A stretch of DNA of 64,000 nucleotides from Pythium myriotylum (lineage: Eukaryota > Oomycota > Peronosporomycetes > Pythiales > Pythiaceae). The stretch lies in the NCBI GenBank assembly GCA_023091665.1, contig JALJCQ010000012.1, forward strand, positions 2,294,001 to 2,358,000, in the 5' to 3' direction. The position numbers were made by a program, and so were the translations under genes. The notes below the pieces were generated by a model that saw nothing but the letters and a program-made list of their open reading frames with translations, had not been told where the DNA came from and searched no databases. This document shows positions 17,001 to 26,516 of this stretch, one piece after another. How positions within the stretch are numbered: the first letter of the stretch is position 1; every line of letters begins with the position of its first letter.

Positions 17001-18405
17001 CGTCTGTTTTGGTACTCCATCGCTGAAAATCCCAATCCAGACTTGATACAGTTGACGATGTGTGCACCGAAGACTGAGATGAAAACAGTGGTGGTAAGTA
17101 CCAGTCGAAGTTTGGCTCAAGTACCGCGCGTCCAGAAGACCTGGTCGGATCTCCGCTATCATACTCTTCGGCTACCGCATCGATCGATGGATTATAAGGT
17201 GAGTCACGATGTGCGGATAACTGAAGGTACAAAGGTGACGATGCCGAATAGAAAGCACTGGGTCCAAACGTGGGTGTTGGACGAGTCGGCTGGAAGTTGT
17301 TGTCGTCAGGGTTGCCAAGGAAACCCAAGAGAGGGCGGGGAGCTTCAGATTTCAGCATGAGTGGCTGGTCGGGGCTGCGCTGTACGAACTTCCCCTCATT
17401 TTCGTCAAGCATTGCCATTCTAGCGTTCTCGAAGGAATTTTCCTTTTCGAATTCTTCCACAGGCACGAGCCCTCCTGTCCTTTCGGCTTCGTCTACTTGA
17501 GTCGCCTTCTTCTTCTTCTTCCCCCGCTTCTTCCGGCGTTTTGGTCGACTGCCATCGTCCTGCTTCTCAGAACCCACGGGTTGTGGAATACGGGCGAGTT
17601 GAATAGGGGACAACACATGGACGACAGAGTCTACTAGCGATGCCACCACCTCTTGGACGCATGAGTGGATACGAGCCTGCCATGCTTGAGCTGCACGTGG
17701 GATCTCTGCGCAAACTGAACGAAATAGGCGTTCGTGATTAGCACGGCATTCGTTGTCGTACTTCCTTTGCTTTGCCATCTTCTTTCGCGCTGCTCGGCGG
17801 CGCTGGGCGTGGGAACTCTTCGAGTGGTTATCGCTGACGGTGAGAATCGTGGGGGCGATCAAATTCTCACTCAGAATTGCCGCACATTCCTCCTGGATCA
17901 ATTCCGCAACCAACAACGACACTGCTGCAGCTTGGGGAGTTTCCAAGACTCGGCTCAATTGCTGGGCAAACATTCTGGCCGCAGCAGGGTGCAAGGTCCC
18001 CTGATGTTGAGCCCTCCATGATTCTAGTATCGCCATCAAGGTCGTGAGCTGTGAAGCTCTGGCAGTAGGCTTCACAGTCGGAGCTGAAATCTGCTTAAGA
18101 TGAACCAGCACTTGTGAGGTTACAGATCGCAGCGCCTGCTTCTGCCGCTGTCTTGTAGCGACTGCCCACTCCTCTGCGAGAATTTGCTTTGAGGCAATGC
18201 CTTGGATGGGGATTCTGTAGCTGGACATCTTCTGAGACTGGTTCCAGTGGAACCATATATTCATCTCCTGTACAACGAATCCATGATCAAATAAACGCAC
18301 AATGCCCGAGTCAGATAGCAGATTGTGAACCCACGATCTGATTGACGATGAGCTCGGCCAGAGCGACATAACCTCGAGTCGCAAACCACTAGACAGCGCA
18401 ACCAT
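14056..18405 (-). CDS. Non-canonical poly(A) polymerase, Trf4/TENT4 type, with long N-terminal extension
   Basis: An open frame of 1449 aa starts at the ATG 18405. The catalytic nucleotidyltransferase core lies past the middle of the protein: RPYGSFVTRLALPSSDVDLV contains the GS and the two catalytic acids (DVD). It is followed by a PAP-associated region (SFMIERGFAAAYSGGLSSYA; LLDFYGNRFEP). Trf4-like enzymes add short A-tails to nuclear RNAs and feed the exosome. Family members are usually 500-800 aa; the roughly 800-residue N-terminal part here is low-complexity, with a basic KKRGKKKKK run that may be a nuclear signal. The neighbour's stop codon is only 10 bp upstream of this ATG, so the true N-terminus may lie in that gene. 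Confidence 0.85.
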   Translation of the reverse strand: MVALSSGLRLEVMSLWPSSSSIRSWVHNLLSDSGIVRLFDHGFVVQEMNIWFHWNQSQKMSSYRIPIQGIASKQILAEEWAVATRQRQKQALRSVTSQVLVHLKQISAPTVKPTARASQLTTLMAILESWRAQHQGTLHPAAARMFAQQLSRVLETPQAAAVSLLVAELIQEECAAILSENLIAPTILTVSDNHSKSSHAQRRRAARKKMAKQRKYDNECRANHERLFRSVCAEIPRAAQAWQARIHSCVQEVVASLVDSVVHVLSPIQLARIPQPVGSEKQDDGSRPKRRKKRGKKKKKATQVDEAERTGGLVPVEEFEKENSFENARMAMLDENEGKFVQRSPDQPLMLKSEAPRPLLGFLGNPDDNNFQPTRPTPTFGPSAFYSASSPLYLQLSAHRDSPYNPSIDAVAEEYDSGDPTRSSGRAVLEPNFDWYLPPLFSSQSSVHTSSTVSSLDWDFQRWSTKTDAGTPARATATAYTSRNTRFRPLSRPPLASTSPVQNASTPVGAGEDSFSTDSSFPLASFANIIDISDDVSNKSDAFDVEALSVTNAATDESGLGRSDFLYREGGFFDRQRGPKRRRRPFPFEYDDDVDDCSTDGATGERSWEEERASTTSDRGRLSMRSSTSTNNSCDCKSGPGREDNDAAAQMQLLERVSKLESLLEDRTMVRSGYGPLMTLLQTNSPLLEQSVVNESQPAPGEITNLQQQVALLSQRVASLENELQEVRRIQETHRSSPPPPQPPVAPTADLQQRANQDQQPPAFQTPMVPTVHGYPHPIMRPGGASNYSILGPFVSVPMSVLPPRSKLHWDMCEYVSQLQTDTNARRAAQTAAIRFCTSAVQSLWPRAQVRPYGSFVTRLALPSSDVDLVICLPKVRRDAPADAAGVLEGRNAIKESWQQNLARKLRQEPWVVSDSVKTIPHAAIPIISLVTTLPFNVRLDISFEGPGHNGLATNDVVLSLMHEFPPLAPIMLVLKSFMIERGFAAAYSGGLSSYALLLMVARYLQEHTDRYDHSATASTATSSSADFGMVLMGLLDFYGNRFEPRTTGISVAARCFFSRDSIVPSHQHGYASSMAIHSVDDTQDHWQQLHHSHLHSANLLSSPGSRRHNNRTGLHDWPMQRASTAVDMSVAAHDPHKFDPLFIEDPLHPSNNVGRNCFRITQIRRAFATGYEILMAASMSASVFSANRSSVIGGVALHPDNILRAILGPSSPAFTSAGGGGKNEPVPPTDHPPKPQRARYAPVPMPLYDQHHTPGSNGAYYNTAVVAAGMIPPYNLHRAHPHAQHQQLQQQYGNGKSQTTRPLDAGSYRRHSESVTEQMTTRSEAASSAAKYYVKRNKQADKSLALSPRLMPPAMHRSSSIELDKKSSGGGGTANANGSSRSLTRKYPSRSMSFADVVMSGGGAATVEHQRKAPSSPLALVRSTRSSDAFMDETISERLETKDDFELK

Positions 18406-18415
18406 GAGCACTTAA

Positions 18416-19163
18416 TCAATCTGGGCGATTGGCGAAGACACGAACCGATGTTTGTGACCACAGGGGTTGCTGAAGCTCCTGGTCAGAGGGACGACACAGC
18501 AGAAATTGGCCGCCTGAGATCGTGTCCAAGCGAGCCAACAATTGGGCTCGCGTCGCATTTAAGCTCGACACCGCCAGTGTATCGCACGATCGCACAGAGT
18601 TGAGCACCCACACGGATCGCATCAGCGCTCCGCATGCGTCGACGAACGATGGCGAGTGGAAACCCGCGAGGGTGTCGCCGTCGGGCGTTCGTGAGACTGG
18701 CCGGCGCAGAAACTCCCTGCCGGAAATCGAATCAGCCCTCCAGCTCTTGGCGTCTGCTTAGGGCGAATATGCTTTACCTCGGCTCGGTTGCCACGAGAGC
18801 GCGCCGTGCGGTTGCGTCGTGTGGGATCAGCTGGAACTCGACGATCGCGGCCGCAGAAAGCGCGCACCCGAGTCGCCGCCTCGCTCGCTCGGCCTCGGCG
18901 GTTCTCGCAGCCATGCCCATGGCCAGCACGGTCTTGACGAAGCCGGCATCCACGACTGTGCACAGCGACGCCCATTCGCTCTCGTTCAGCGCCCGCAGCC
19001 ATGCGAGCACACGGCGCTTGCGTTCGCGCGCCTCGTCGTCGTCGCCCTTGCGGCGGCTCTTGGCGCGACGCAGACGGCGCTCGCGCTGCAGAAAGAGCAG
19101 AAAGTCGCCGAGCGCGTCCACGAGCTGCGAGGCCTCGCGCGGCGCGCGGCGCGTGGCGCTCAT
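18416..19163 (-). CDS. Hypothetical protein, possibly the 5' part of the poly(A) polymerase gene
   Basis: Two exons, 19163-18778 and 18716-18416, joined across a 61-bp GT-AG intron give 228 aa (MSATRRAPREASQLVDALGD). The first half is Arg-rich and helical, the second contains FLRRPVSRTPDGDTLAGFHS. I recognise no domain. The stop lies 10 bp from the ATG of the poly(A) polymerase gene on the same strand, too close for two ordinary genes. A 73-bp GT-AG intron (donor near 18470, acceptor TCTAG near 18394) would join the two frames. Which model is right cannot be settled from sequence alone. Confidence 0.5.
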
Positions 19164-19264
19164 CCGCGACGTCGCGAGGGTGGTGCCGGCGAGGAGGTCC
19201 GTCTCCACGGCGGGATGAAGGAGACAATCATTCCGACAGTATAGACCATCACTCTGCCCCTGCT

Positions 19265-19306
19265 CTCTATCTATCGTAGTTTTCACTCTATCTATCGTAG
19301 TTTTCA
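19265..19306. repeat. Two-copy tandem repeat, 21-bp unit
   Basis: The unit CTCTATCTATCGTAGTTTTC plus A occurs at 19265-19285 and again, identical, at 19286-19306. It lies between the stop of the amino-acid transporter gene and the ATG at 19163, both on the minus strand, so it falls in the upstream region of the hypothetical gene. Confidence 0.85.
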
Positions 19307-19350
19307 ATTCGACGCCGTAAGTTACGAGAGGCGATGTTGAAGTGGATACG

Positions 19351-20932
19351 CTAATGCAGTACATGGAGCTGCTGGAGGACGCTGCAGACGCTCACGGCGG
19401 ACGTGACGAGCGCCAGCGCCACGGCGAGAAGCTTCTGCGTCCTGAGTCGCGGCGGGCCGACACGGTGGATAAAATAGGCCGGAAGCAGGAAGCAGATCAC
19501 CGGGTTGGTCGTCGCGCCGAGCACGCCGAGCACGGACGCGATGTCGCCCGAGAGCTCGGCGACCACGAAGATGAGCAGCACGAGGAGCACGCTGAGCGCG
19601 CCATGCGAGACCGTGTTGAGGCGCCGGTTGGCCAGCACCGCCTCGCGGATGTTGTCGCGAAGCGTGTGGATGAAGAGCGGCACCGTGAGAATCAGCGCGA
19701 TGCTGAAACCGATGCTCCCGAGCAGCACGGCGTCGTCGTGGCGGTAGTCGTTCTTGAGGAAATTGGACTTGGTCTGGTCGCCGAATGTGAGCACGACGAA
19801 AGCGCCGCACAACGCATAGACAGAGGCCGAAATGCCGATGCTGCGGTTCATGACTTTGTACATGCGCGGGCTCGAGCGCCGCTTGAGCACGAGGTAGATC
19901 GGAAGCACGTTGGGGTGGCATGTGTACACGAAGATGACGAGAGGAATCGCCGTGAGCAGGCGGTGGAATCGCCAGTCGAACAGTGTCAAGTGCTTCAGCT
20001 GGTAGGCAATGTCGTGGGCATAACCCAGATGGACGAATTGGAAGTACTTGGTCACGATGACGAGCGCCATGAAGACGATGCACACAATCGAGAAGAGCGA
20101 GGAGAACCGAAGGGATTGGAGGCTACGGAACAAGGCAAGCGGTAATACGAAGCACCCTGAGAGGATCATAATTAAGTCTTGACGGTTGGTGAACACGCTG
20201 TGGCTCGATTCACCGAGGAAAGTCTGGTAAAGAAAGCAAAGTATCAGCGATCAAGTACACCACGACGTGAGGAAAACAACGAGCCGTACCTTCATAGACA
20301 GTTGCAGCAACTCGGCGCTACCAACAAGGTAGCCGACAGATGTACCGAACAAGTTCAGGCAAACGACCAACTGAGTGAAGCCAGCAAGTGGCGCTCCTCC
20401 CGTGATCTTTGCAAGATCCATGTACGACCGTGCACTAGCCAGTTCCGCACAAGCGAGCAATAGCCTCAACGAGAAGTTGGTCACGATGGCACCTCCTGTA
20501 ATCAGCAGCAGTCCGAGCAAAAGTCCAGCCTGCTCGACTGCATACGGGAGCGACAGCACGCCAGCTCCTACAATCGCGACGGTCATCGTGAACATTGAAC
20601 CCTTGACTGGAGCAAGCGGCGTCAATACAGCTTCCTTCATCCGCACGTTATCCCACATACACCGCACCTGATCCTGGCTGAATCTTGTTCATAATGTACA
20701 TCTGGAACAAGCTCTCGTCGTTGCGTCGCGCGTGGTCCGGATGCAAGCGCCGCACTTCGTCCTCGAAGACGAGCGTCTCGCGCTTGGAGATCAGCTCGTA
20801 GTCGCTGTCGGCGACGTCGATCTCCGAGAGCGGCGCACTTGCGTCCTCCGCGCTGCTCACGGTCGTCGCGTCGTCGTCATGGTCGCCCAGTAGGCGCGCG
20901 CGGAGGTCGCCGTCTTCGCCGAGTGTCATCAT
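19351..20932 (-). CDS. Amino-acid transporter, AAAP/SLC38 family
   Basis: Exons 20932-20668, 20606-20290 and 20223-19351 give 484 aa; introns are 61 and 66 bp. An acidic cytosolic N-terminus of about 85 residues precedes the conserved first membrane helix (SMFTMTVAIVGAGVLSLPYA), the family signature. About ten to eleven hydrophobic segments follow, including FTNRQDLIMILSGCFVLPLA and VFVYTCHPNVLPIYLVL-like stretches near TM6-7. Family members move neutral amino acids with Na+ or H+ at plasma or vacuolar membranes; substrate and location here are unknown. The intron 1 junction rests on frame and on the usual intron size. Confidence 0.85.
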
Positions 20933-21065
20933 GTGTTTCTCGTGAGAAGCTCACCGGAGAATGCCCCAGATCCAAACCCACCTTCAACTGCCTACCTCTA
21001 TTGTACGATACTGTATGTCATCTTATAGCAGAGGTTACGCTACAGCATAAATCTGTGACGTGCGC

Positions 21066-23104
21066 TTACGTCTCGCGCGACGCAAGCTCCTCCTGCAGCT
21101 TGGAGATGCGATCTTGGAGCTGCTCTTTCTCCTTCTTCGACTGCCTCGCTAAGAGCTTGGACGCTGTTAACTGACGATCAAGTTTCTTGGCCAGGTCGTC
21201 TTTCTCCGCGAGAGTCTTTTCCATCTCAAGGTGGCGCTCGGCCATCGATTTGGCCTGAGACTCGCGCTCCTCACGACTGAGACTCTCGTGGAGAGCGATC
21301 GCTCTCTCTAGTTCCTGCGGCATGACCATGAGATAGCATGCTCCGAATAAATTCATACTTGCAAAATGTACCTGGATCCTGACTTCCAAGGAACGGTTCT
21401 GTTCGTCTGCTTGGTTTAGTTTCTCCCTTGAGCTCTCGCAATCTGCGTACAGTCGGTCTTCTCAATCGTAGCAGGTTATTACAACAGGCAGAAAACGCGA
21501 AGAAAGAGAAGTCTCACCGCACTTCTTTCGCAAGGCAATTAATTCAGCCTCGTAGCGCTGGTTTTGTTCCAAAGAGAGATCTTTCTCTTTCTCAAGCAGG
21601 CGGAGTTGTTGGCTGACCGTCGTTCTGTCGATAGCCCATTTCTTTCTTTGCTCTTCCAACTCGTTTTCCAGCTCCAACTCACGTCCGCGAAGTGTCTGAA
21701 TCAGTTCGAGTTGCCGCAAACGTTCTCCATCGCTTGCGTGGACATCTCCGATTTGACTATCATGCAAAAACTGAAGTTCGTCGCGTAGTTGCCCAGACTT
21801 CTCGAGTTCAGTTTCCAATTCGTGGACGAGCTTGATATTTTCAAGCTGCAACTTATTAATCTTTTCTTCCAGCGCTTCGATTTTGTCTCTCTTTCTTTCG
21901 ATCTTCTCTTCCACTCTAGTTCATCAGTGAACACATTACATTCGCTGCATTACAGTCACCCACACCCACACACAAACATTACAGTCTGAGCCGATCAATC
22001 TCAGCATTCATCTCATGCATCTCGTCTGTCTGCGTGTGGACCAACAGATCTTTCGAAGACAGTTCGACTTTGAGCCGATCAATCTCCTCCTGTTGAGCAG
22101 GATCTGGAAACCAGTGACAATAAATAGGCCATTTCTTTAGGCGTTGGGAAAAGTGTGAAGCCCACCTGTGACGTACACCTCTCGCTCTACCGGTGCATGC
22201 GGTAAACTGTCCTCTTGCAGGCGATGATTATCTCGCACACTGCCAACTTCTTTGCGATCGTTCTCATCGCTCTGTTGTCGATGCGTAGCTCCCACACTTC
22301 TTCCCACCTCTTCCCTTGCTTTCTTGAGGTTTTCAACTGCGCGCTTGTACTTGTTGTCCAGAATAGACAGCTCGTTCTCCAACTCCTCTCGGCGCGGTGG
22401 TCTAAAGCGCAGTGGACCGCCAACCGATTTCTTTAGAATAAAATCGTTGACAATTTCCCTCGAGTCCTGAAACTCTGGTACTTTGTCCACTAGAGTCTGC
22501 TTGAGCACGTCAATGAGCAGCTCCTGCTCGCGTTGGCTTGTGCGCAAACTCTGAATCAACGCTGATCGCCTGTGTTCCTTGTCTTGCGACTTCAAGGACT
22601 GCAGCTGATCTTGGAGCTGATGAATTGACTTCATTAAAGCCTTCACTTTCGTGTCGTGGACAGCCTTCATTGCTTTGAGTTGAGCTGACAACGTGAGGTC
22701 ATTCAGGTGAACCTGGACGCTCAGTTTCTCTTCTCTTACCGTCTGCCGTCGTCGGTTCAGCTTGTCGCACAGAAGATTGACTGCGCGACTCATCTTCCAG
22801 TTTCCTTCCCCCTGTCACGAGTAACCGCTTCAACTCCTTCTCACGTGTCTCCTGCTCTGCAATAGTTGACTGTGCGGCTTTGAGAGCCTCCTTGAGAAAA
22901 AAAATTAGGGGTTGGTTCTCGCATAGCAATAGCGCGAGGCAACACAACCTCTGTGACCCGTAGGCGTTCTGCAACGCTGTTCATTAAGACTCATAAGGAT
23001 GATGGACACTTGGAGGGAAGTGGCAGTACATACGCAGTCGACGTTCTTGCACTGGCGACAGGTTCTCGTTTCTGGCGCTGGGTGTCTGTGCGAATACTCT
23101 TCAT
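21066..23104 (-). CDS. Coiled-coil protein, 540 aa, eight exons
   Basis: Reconstructed from exons 23104-23034, 22976-22949, 22890-22740, 22684-22166, 22103-21983, 21915-21518, 21457-21372 and 21314-21066. The seven introns are 55-67 bp with GT and AG ends, and the total is an exact number of codons. Nearly the whole product is heptad-rich coiled coil (LKAMKAVHDTKVKALMKSIH; RELELENELEEQRKKW), broken by a short non-helical KKSVGGPLRFRPPRREE segment. No catalytic domain is visible. A role at centrosome, cilium or golgin-like tether is possible but unsupported. The first two exons are short and the least certain. Confidence 0.72.
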
Positions 23105-23441
23105 CCAGCTACCTTGGAACGAATCGTGCCCAACGGTCGTGTGACTGAATTAGCGCGATATGCACAGGGAGACTGACCGGAACCAATCCTGCTGTCTCCG
23201 GTATCCGGATGGCACCTCAACTCGACCGATCACTCCCCCGCGGTGTCGTCATTGCCAATAGAGGAGCGGTAACCACTGAGTATCCGTCATCCGCCCGCGG
23301 TAGATCAACAGCTTTCGTTGTCCCGCTGAGGAGATATTACATATCCTCACATCTCAGTGGTGCTGAGTCACCAGAGCATACACACCTCGGAATGATTGTA
23401 ACGGGTCTCCCTAGGAGGGGAGGTGCTGGATGGGATCACTT
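23105..23441. other. Intergenic region upstream of kinesin copy A
   Basis: This divergent gap lies between the coiled-coil gene (-) and kinesin copy A (+). No exon was found. A 9-bp inverted repeat, ACCACTGAG (23272-23280) and CTCAGTGGT (23353-23361), is present but may be chance. The last part of the gap has an initiator-like motif described separately. Confidence 0.5.
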
Positions 23442-23457
23442 CGCCATTCTCCACTTT
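23442..23457 (+). promoter_or_regulatory. Oomycete initiator-like element, kinesin copy A
   Basis: CGCCATTCTCCACTTT matches the oomycete initiator GCTCATTYYNCAWTTT at 12 of 16 positions, with CATTYYNCA intact. It lies 31 bp before the kinesin copy A ATG. Kinesin copy B keeps a recognisable but weaker version at the same place. Confidence 0.4.
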
Positions 23458-23487
23458 GCCTCCTCGCCGCATCGACTGTAAGAACCC

Positions 23488-25031
23488 ATGGTGCCAGACC
23501 AGCAGTGGCGTGGCCAAGGCCAGAACGTCGACAAGCGGTGGGTGGCTGGTCTAGATCCTACTTTACTCCGTTGGTCTAATTTCTGTTGCTCAGCACGGCG
23601 CGCAAGGTCCACGCCGAGCTCTTCCAGAAGACCATCGCCGAGATCCGACAGGAGTACCTGCGCCAGTTCCAGGCACGGCAAGATGGCCAGGAACCCGAGA
23701 TCGGATCGGACCAGATCCACGTGTACGTGCGCAAGCGCCCCGTGCTGCCCCACGAGACCGAGAAGCACGAGTTCGACGTTATCTCGTCCATCGGCCAGCG
23801 CGAGATCGTGATCCACGAGTGCAAAATGTACAACGACATGCGCCACAAGTACATCACGTCCCACCACCAGCGCTTCTCGCGGTGCTACGACGAGAAGACG
23901 GACACGGAGACGGTGTACGAGGACGCGGCCAAGCATCTCGTGGTCCACGCGATGCGGGGCGGCAAGTCGGTGTGCATGATGTACGGCCAGACGGGGTCTG
24001 GCAAGACGTACACGATGGGCGGTATGCTCGAGTTCATCGCAGACGACTTGTTTACAGAGGCCGAAGGAGATGTGGATTTCAGCGTGTCAGTGAGTGCGAT
24101 CGAGATCGTTGGGTCCAAGTGCTTCGACCTGCTGCACGAGCGGTCGAAGGTTTTGGTCTGCGACGATGGTCAAGGGGGCACGAAACTCGTGAACTGTACT
24201 GAGTCTTACGTAGACTCGTCCAAGAGCCTTTCGCTTCTGTTAGAACAAGTCAAGACTCTACGCTCAACAGAATCAACGAATGTCAACTCCCAGTCCTCGC
24301 GCTCTCACCTCGTTGTGTATGTGAACCTCCGCGACAACATCGGTGACCTCCACGGTCAGCTCGTGTTACTCGACCTCGCGGGAAGCGAACGCAACGAAGA
24401 CTCTTTCTACCACGACGCGGCGCGACGCAAGGAGACGATCGAGATCAACAAGAGCCATTTGGCGCTGAAGGAGTGCATCCGCGCGATCGGCAGCGAAGAC
24501 ACGACGGGTTATGTGCCTTACCGAGCGAGCACGCTGACGCGCATCTTGAAGGGGTGTTTGTGGAGCAAAGAGTCGCGCGCAAGTGTGATCGCGACGATCT
24601 CTCCGCTGTCGATCGACACGGAGCACACGCTCCACACGCTGCTCTGTGCAGGCCAGATGCTGGCCGAGCATCCTGCTATTAGCACCGAGAAGACCGAGGT
24701 TATCGAGGAAGAAGAGATGGCCGTGGTGCCCGTGCGTGAGTGGGACAGCGCCGCGGTGCGCGAGTGGATCTGTCAGCAGCACAAAGGCGAGTTCGCCAAG
24801 TACAGCGACAACATCCCCAGCTCGCTCGATGGCCGCATGCTCGCACGGTTTACGATGGCGCGCTTCACGCAGCTTTGCAACGGCAACTTTCCCGATGGCG
24901 GCCACTTGTTCCGCGCGTTGCGCACGGAGATGGCGACCCAAGAGAAGCACCTCAAGGCCAAGCGGGAGCGGATCGCGGCAGGCTCGGCGCCAAAGAAGGC
25001 CAATTCGTCGAGCGGGTGGTATCCTTACTGA
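23488..25031 (+). CDS. Kinesin-13-like motor with C-terminal SAM domain, copy A
   Basis: Exon 1 is 23488-23537 (MVPDQQWRGQGQNVDK), then a 56-bp intron and exon 2 at 23594-25031, giving 495 aa. The motor begins with IHVYVRKRPVLPHE, the kinesin-13 form. It has the P-loop GQTGSGKT (148-155), switch I NSQSSRSH (248-255) and switch II DLAGSER (277-283). Residues about 398-462 (VREWDSAAVREWICQQHKGE to LFRALRTEM) form a SAM-like helical domain. Kinesin-13 proteins depolymerise microtubule ends in spindles and cilia; SAM in this family is known from KIF24. The motor is short and lacks a long coiled coil. It is paired with the inverted copy at 29446-30986. Confidence 0.88.
23594..24661 (+). repeat. 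Left arm of inverted kinesin duplication (high-identity blocks)
   Basis: Block 1 (23594-24160, 567 bp) matches the reverse complement of 30311-30877 with no difference found by eye. Block 2 (24261-24661, 401 bp) matches 29810-30210 with about three differences. The intervening 100 bp (24161-24260) is clearly diverged from the equal-length 30211-30310. Block 1 starts exactly at the exon 2 splice acceptor; the introns themselves differ. Confidence 0.85.
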
Positions 25032-25254
25032 GAGATCGGGAGCTGGTGAGCAGCTGAAGCCAAGCGGGAAAGTTTTCGTGGCAGGTGGTCTGGCGTGACG
25101 CAGCCACCAAGTTTTGATTGCCGCCCGCTCGGCTCTTCTGAATTTGTGTGTGTGTTGAGTACACGCGGGCATCAAGCTTTGATGGGCGCCTCATCCACTT
25201 GGCTTTTCTAAATTTCGTGTCCCTCGTTGGCCTGAACTCACTTGCATATCACCG

Positions 25255-26391
25255 ATGGGCCTCAAACGCTGGGCGATCGTCGCGGGCGTCGCGCTCGGCC
25301 TGCGCTCGGCCGCTGCGGCCTTCATCAAGGGTCACGACTTGTCATCTGTGGGCTACATGGAGACCGACAAGGGCGTTTCCTGGTACGATGAGGCCGGGGT
25401 GAACAAACCAGTGGAGAAAATTCTCGGGGATGGAGGCATGCAAAGCGTTCGGCTTCGGTAGGTTGCGCGAGGACTCGCTATCGTATAGGCCGTCTAAAAT
25501 GGCGCGGTGTGTAGGCTTTGGACCGCGGACGAGTACGGTCTCAACTACACGCTCGGTCTTGCCAAGCGCTTCTACGCGGCAGGTTTCAGTATCTTCCTCA
25601 ACCTCCACTTGTCGGACTCGTGGGCAGACCCGGGCAAGCAAGGGATCCCGGCTGCGTGGAATGCGTCTTCCGTCGAGTCCCTCTCAGTCGACCTGCGCCA
25701 GTACATCAAGTCGACGCTCATGGCATTCTCGGCCGCTGGCGTTCGACTCAAGATAGTGTCGCTAGGAAACGAGGTCCGGAGTGGAATGCTCTTCCCTCTT
25801 GGGAGTATCACGGACAACGACTTCACCAACTTCGCGAAACTCTGGTCAGCAGCCCGCGCGGGTGTGGAAGACGCCGTTGCTGCTGGCGTGAAGCGACCGG
25901 AGGTCATGCTCCAGTTGGATAACGGCTGGTACTACGAAGCCCTTGACTGGTTCTACAGCAGCCTTTTCGCCACAGGGATTGTCAAGAGTAGCGATGTGGA
26001 TACGATTGGTGTGTCTTTCTACCCTTTCTATGGACTAGAGGCGACCATTGAAGCCCTCAACAGCTCGCTCACAAGAGTTGCGACGAAATACAAGAAGCCC
26101 ATTTACGTGGCTGAGACCAACTATCCGAGCGAGTGCACAACTGGCGTGGAACTCAGCGTGAAGTATCCTGCTAGCCCCGAGGGCCAGATCCAGTGGATTA
26201 AAGCCATCATTAGCGTGCTGCGAGGCTTGCCTCGCAACCTAGGGGTTGGCATTTTCAACTGGGAGCCTGCGTTCATGTCGTCAGCAGGACTCGATAGTGC
26301 CTGTGAGTCACTGTTGCTCTTCACGGCTGACTGGTCAGGTTGGCCGAAGTCGAAAGCGAACGCCCTGCCCTCCGTCAATCTCTTCAAGTAA
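25255..26391 (+). CDS. Secreted arabinogalactan endo-beta-1,4-gal­actanase, GH53
   Basis: Exons 25255-25457 and 25515-26391 (57-bp intron) give 359 aa. A signal peptide (MGLKRWAIVAGVALGLRSAA) precedes the GH53 start FIKGHDLSSVGYME. SVRLRLWTADEYG spans the splice, and LHLSDSWADPGKQ is the family signature. The acid/base Glu lies in SLGNEVRSG (about 153) and the nucleophile Glu in VAETNYP (about 267). GH53 enzymes cut beta-1,4-galactan side chains of pectin, so this is probably a secreted plant cell-wall hydrolase. It sits inside the inverted kinesin pair. A degenerate direct repeat (CAAGTTTTGAT and CAAGCTTTGAT units) lies just upstream at about 25107-25220. Confidence 0.94.
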
Positions 26392-26516
26392 ATAACTCGA
26401 CCGAATGCTTCATTCCGCCAAGAATGCGGGCAGCAACGAAGATTGAGACGGTATGTGTAGTACGCGGCAGGGTCAAAAAGGAGCATGAATATGTACTTCA
26501 ACAATGGATCGTTTTT

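Noticed and set aside
19342..20145. A 267-codon plus-strand frame opposite the amino-acid transporter.
   Set aside because: The minus strand carries conserved membrane helices and splice sites; the plus product is a His/Arg/Glu-rich shadow.
20607..20667. An alternative 37-bp intron for the transporter's first junction.
   Set aside because: It is in frame but far shorter than other introns; the 61-bp version has a branch-like TTGAC and the usual length.
23272..23361. A 9-bp inverted repeat 72 bp apart as a possible MITE.
   Set aside because: No target-site duplication or longer terminal repeat could be seen; chance is plausible.
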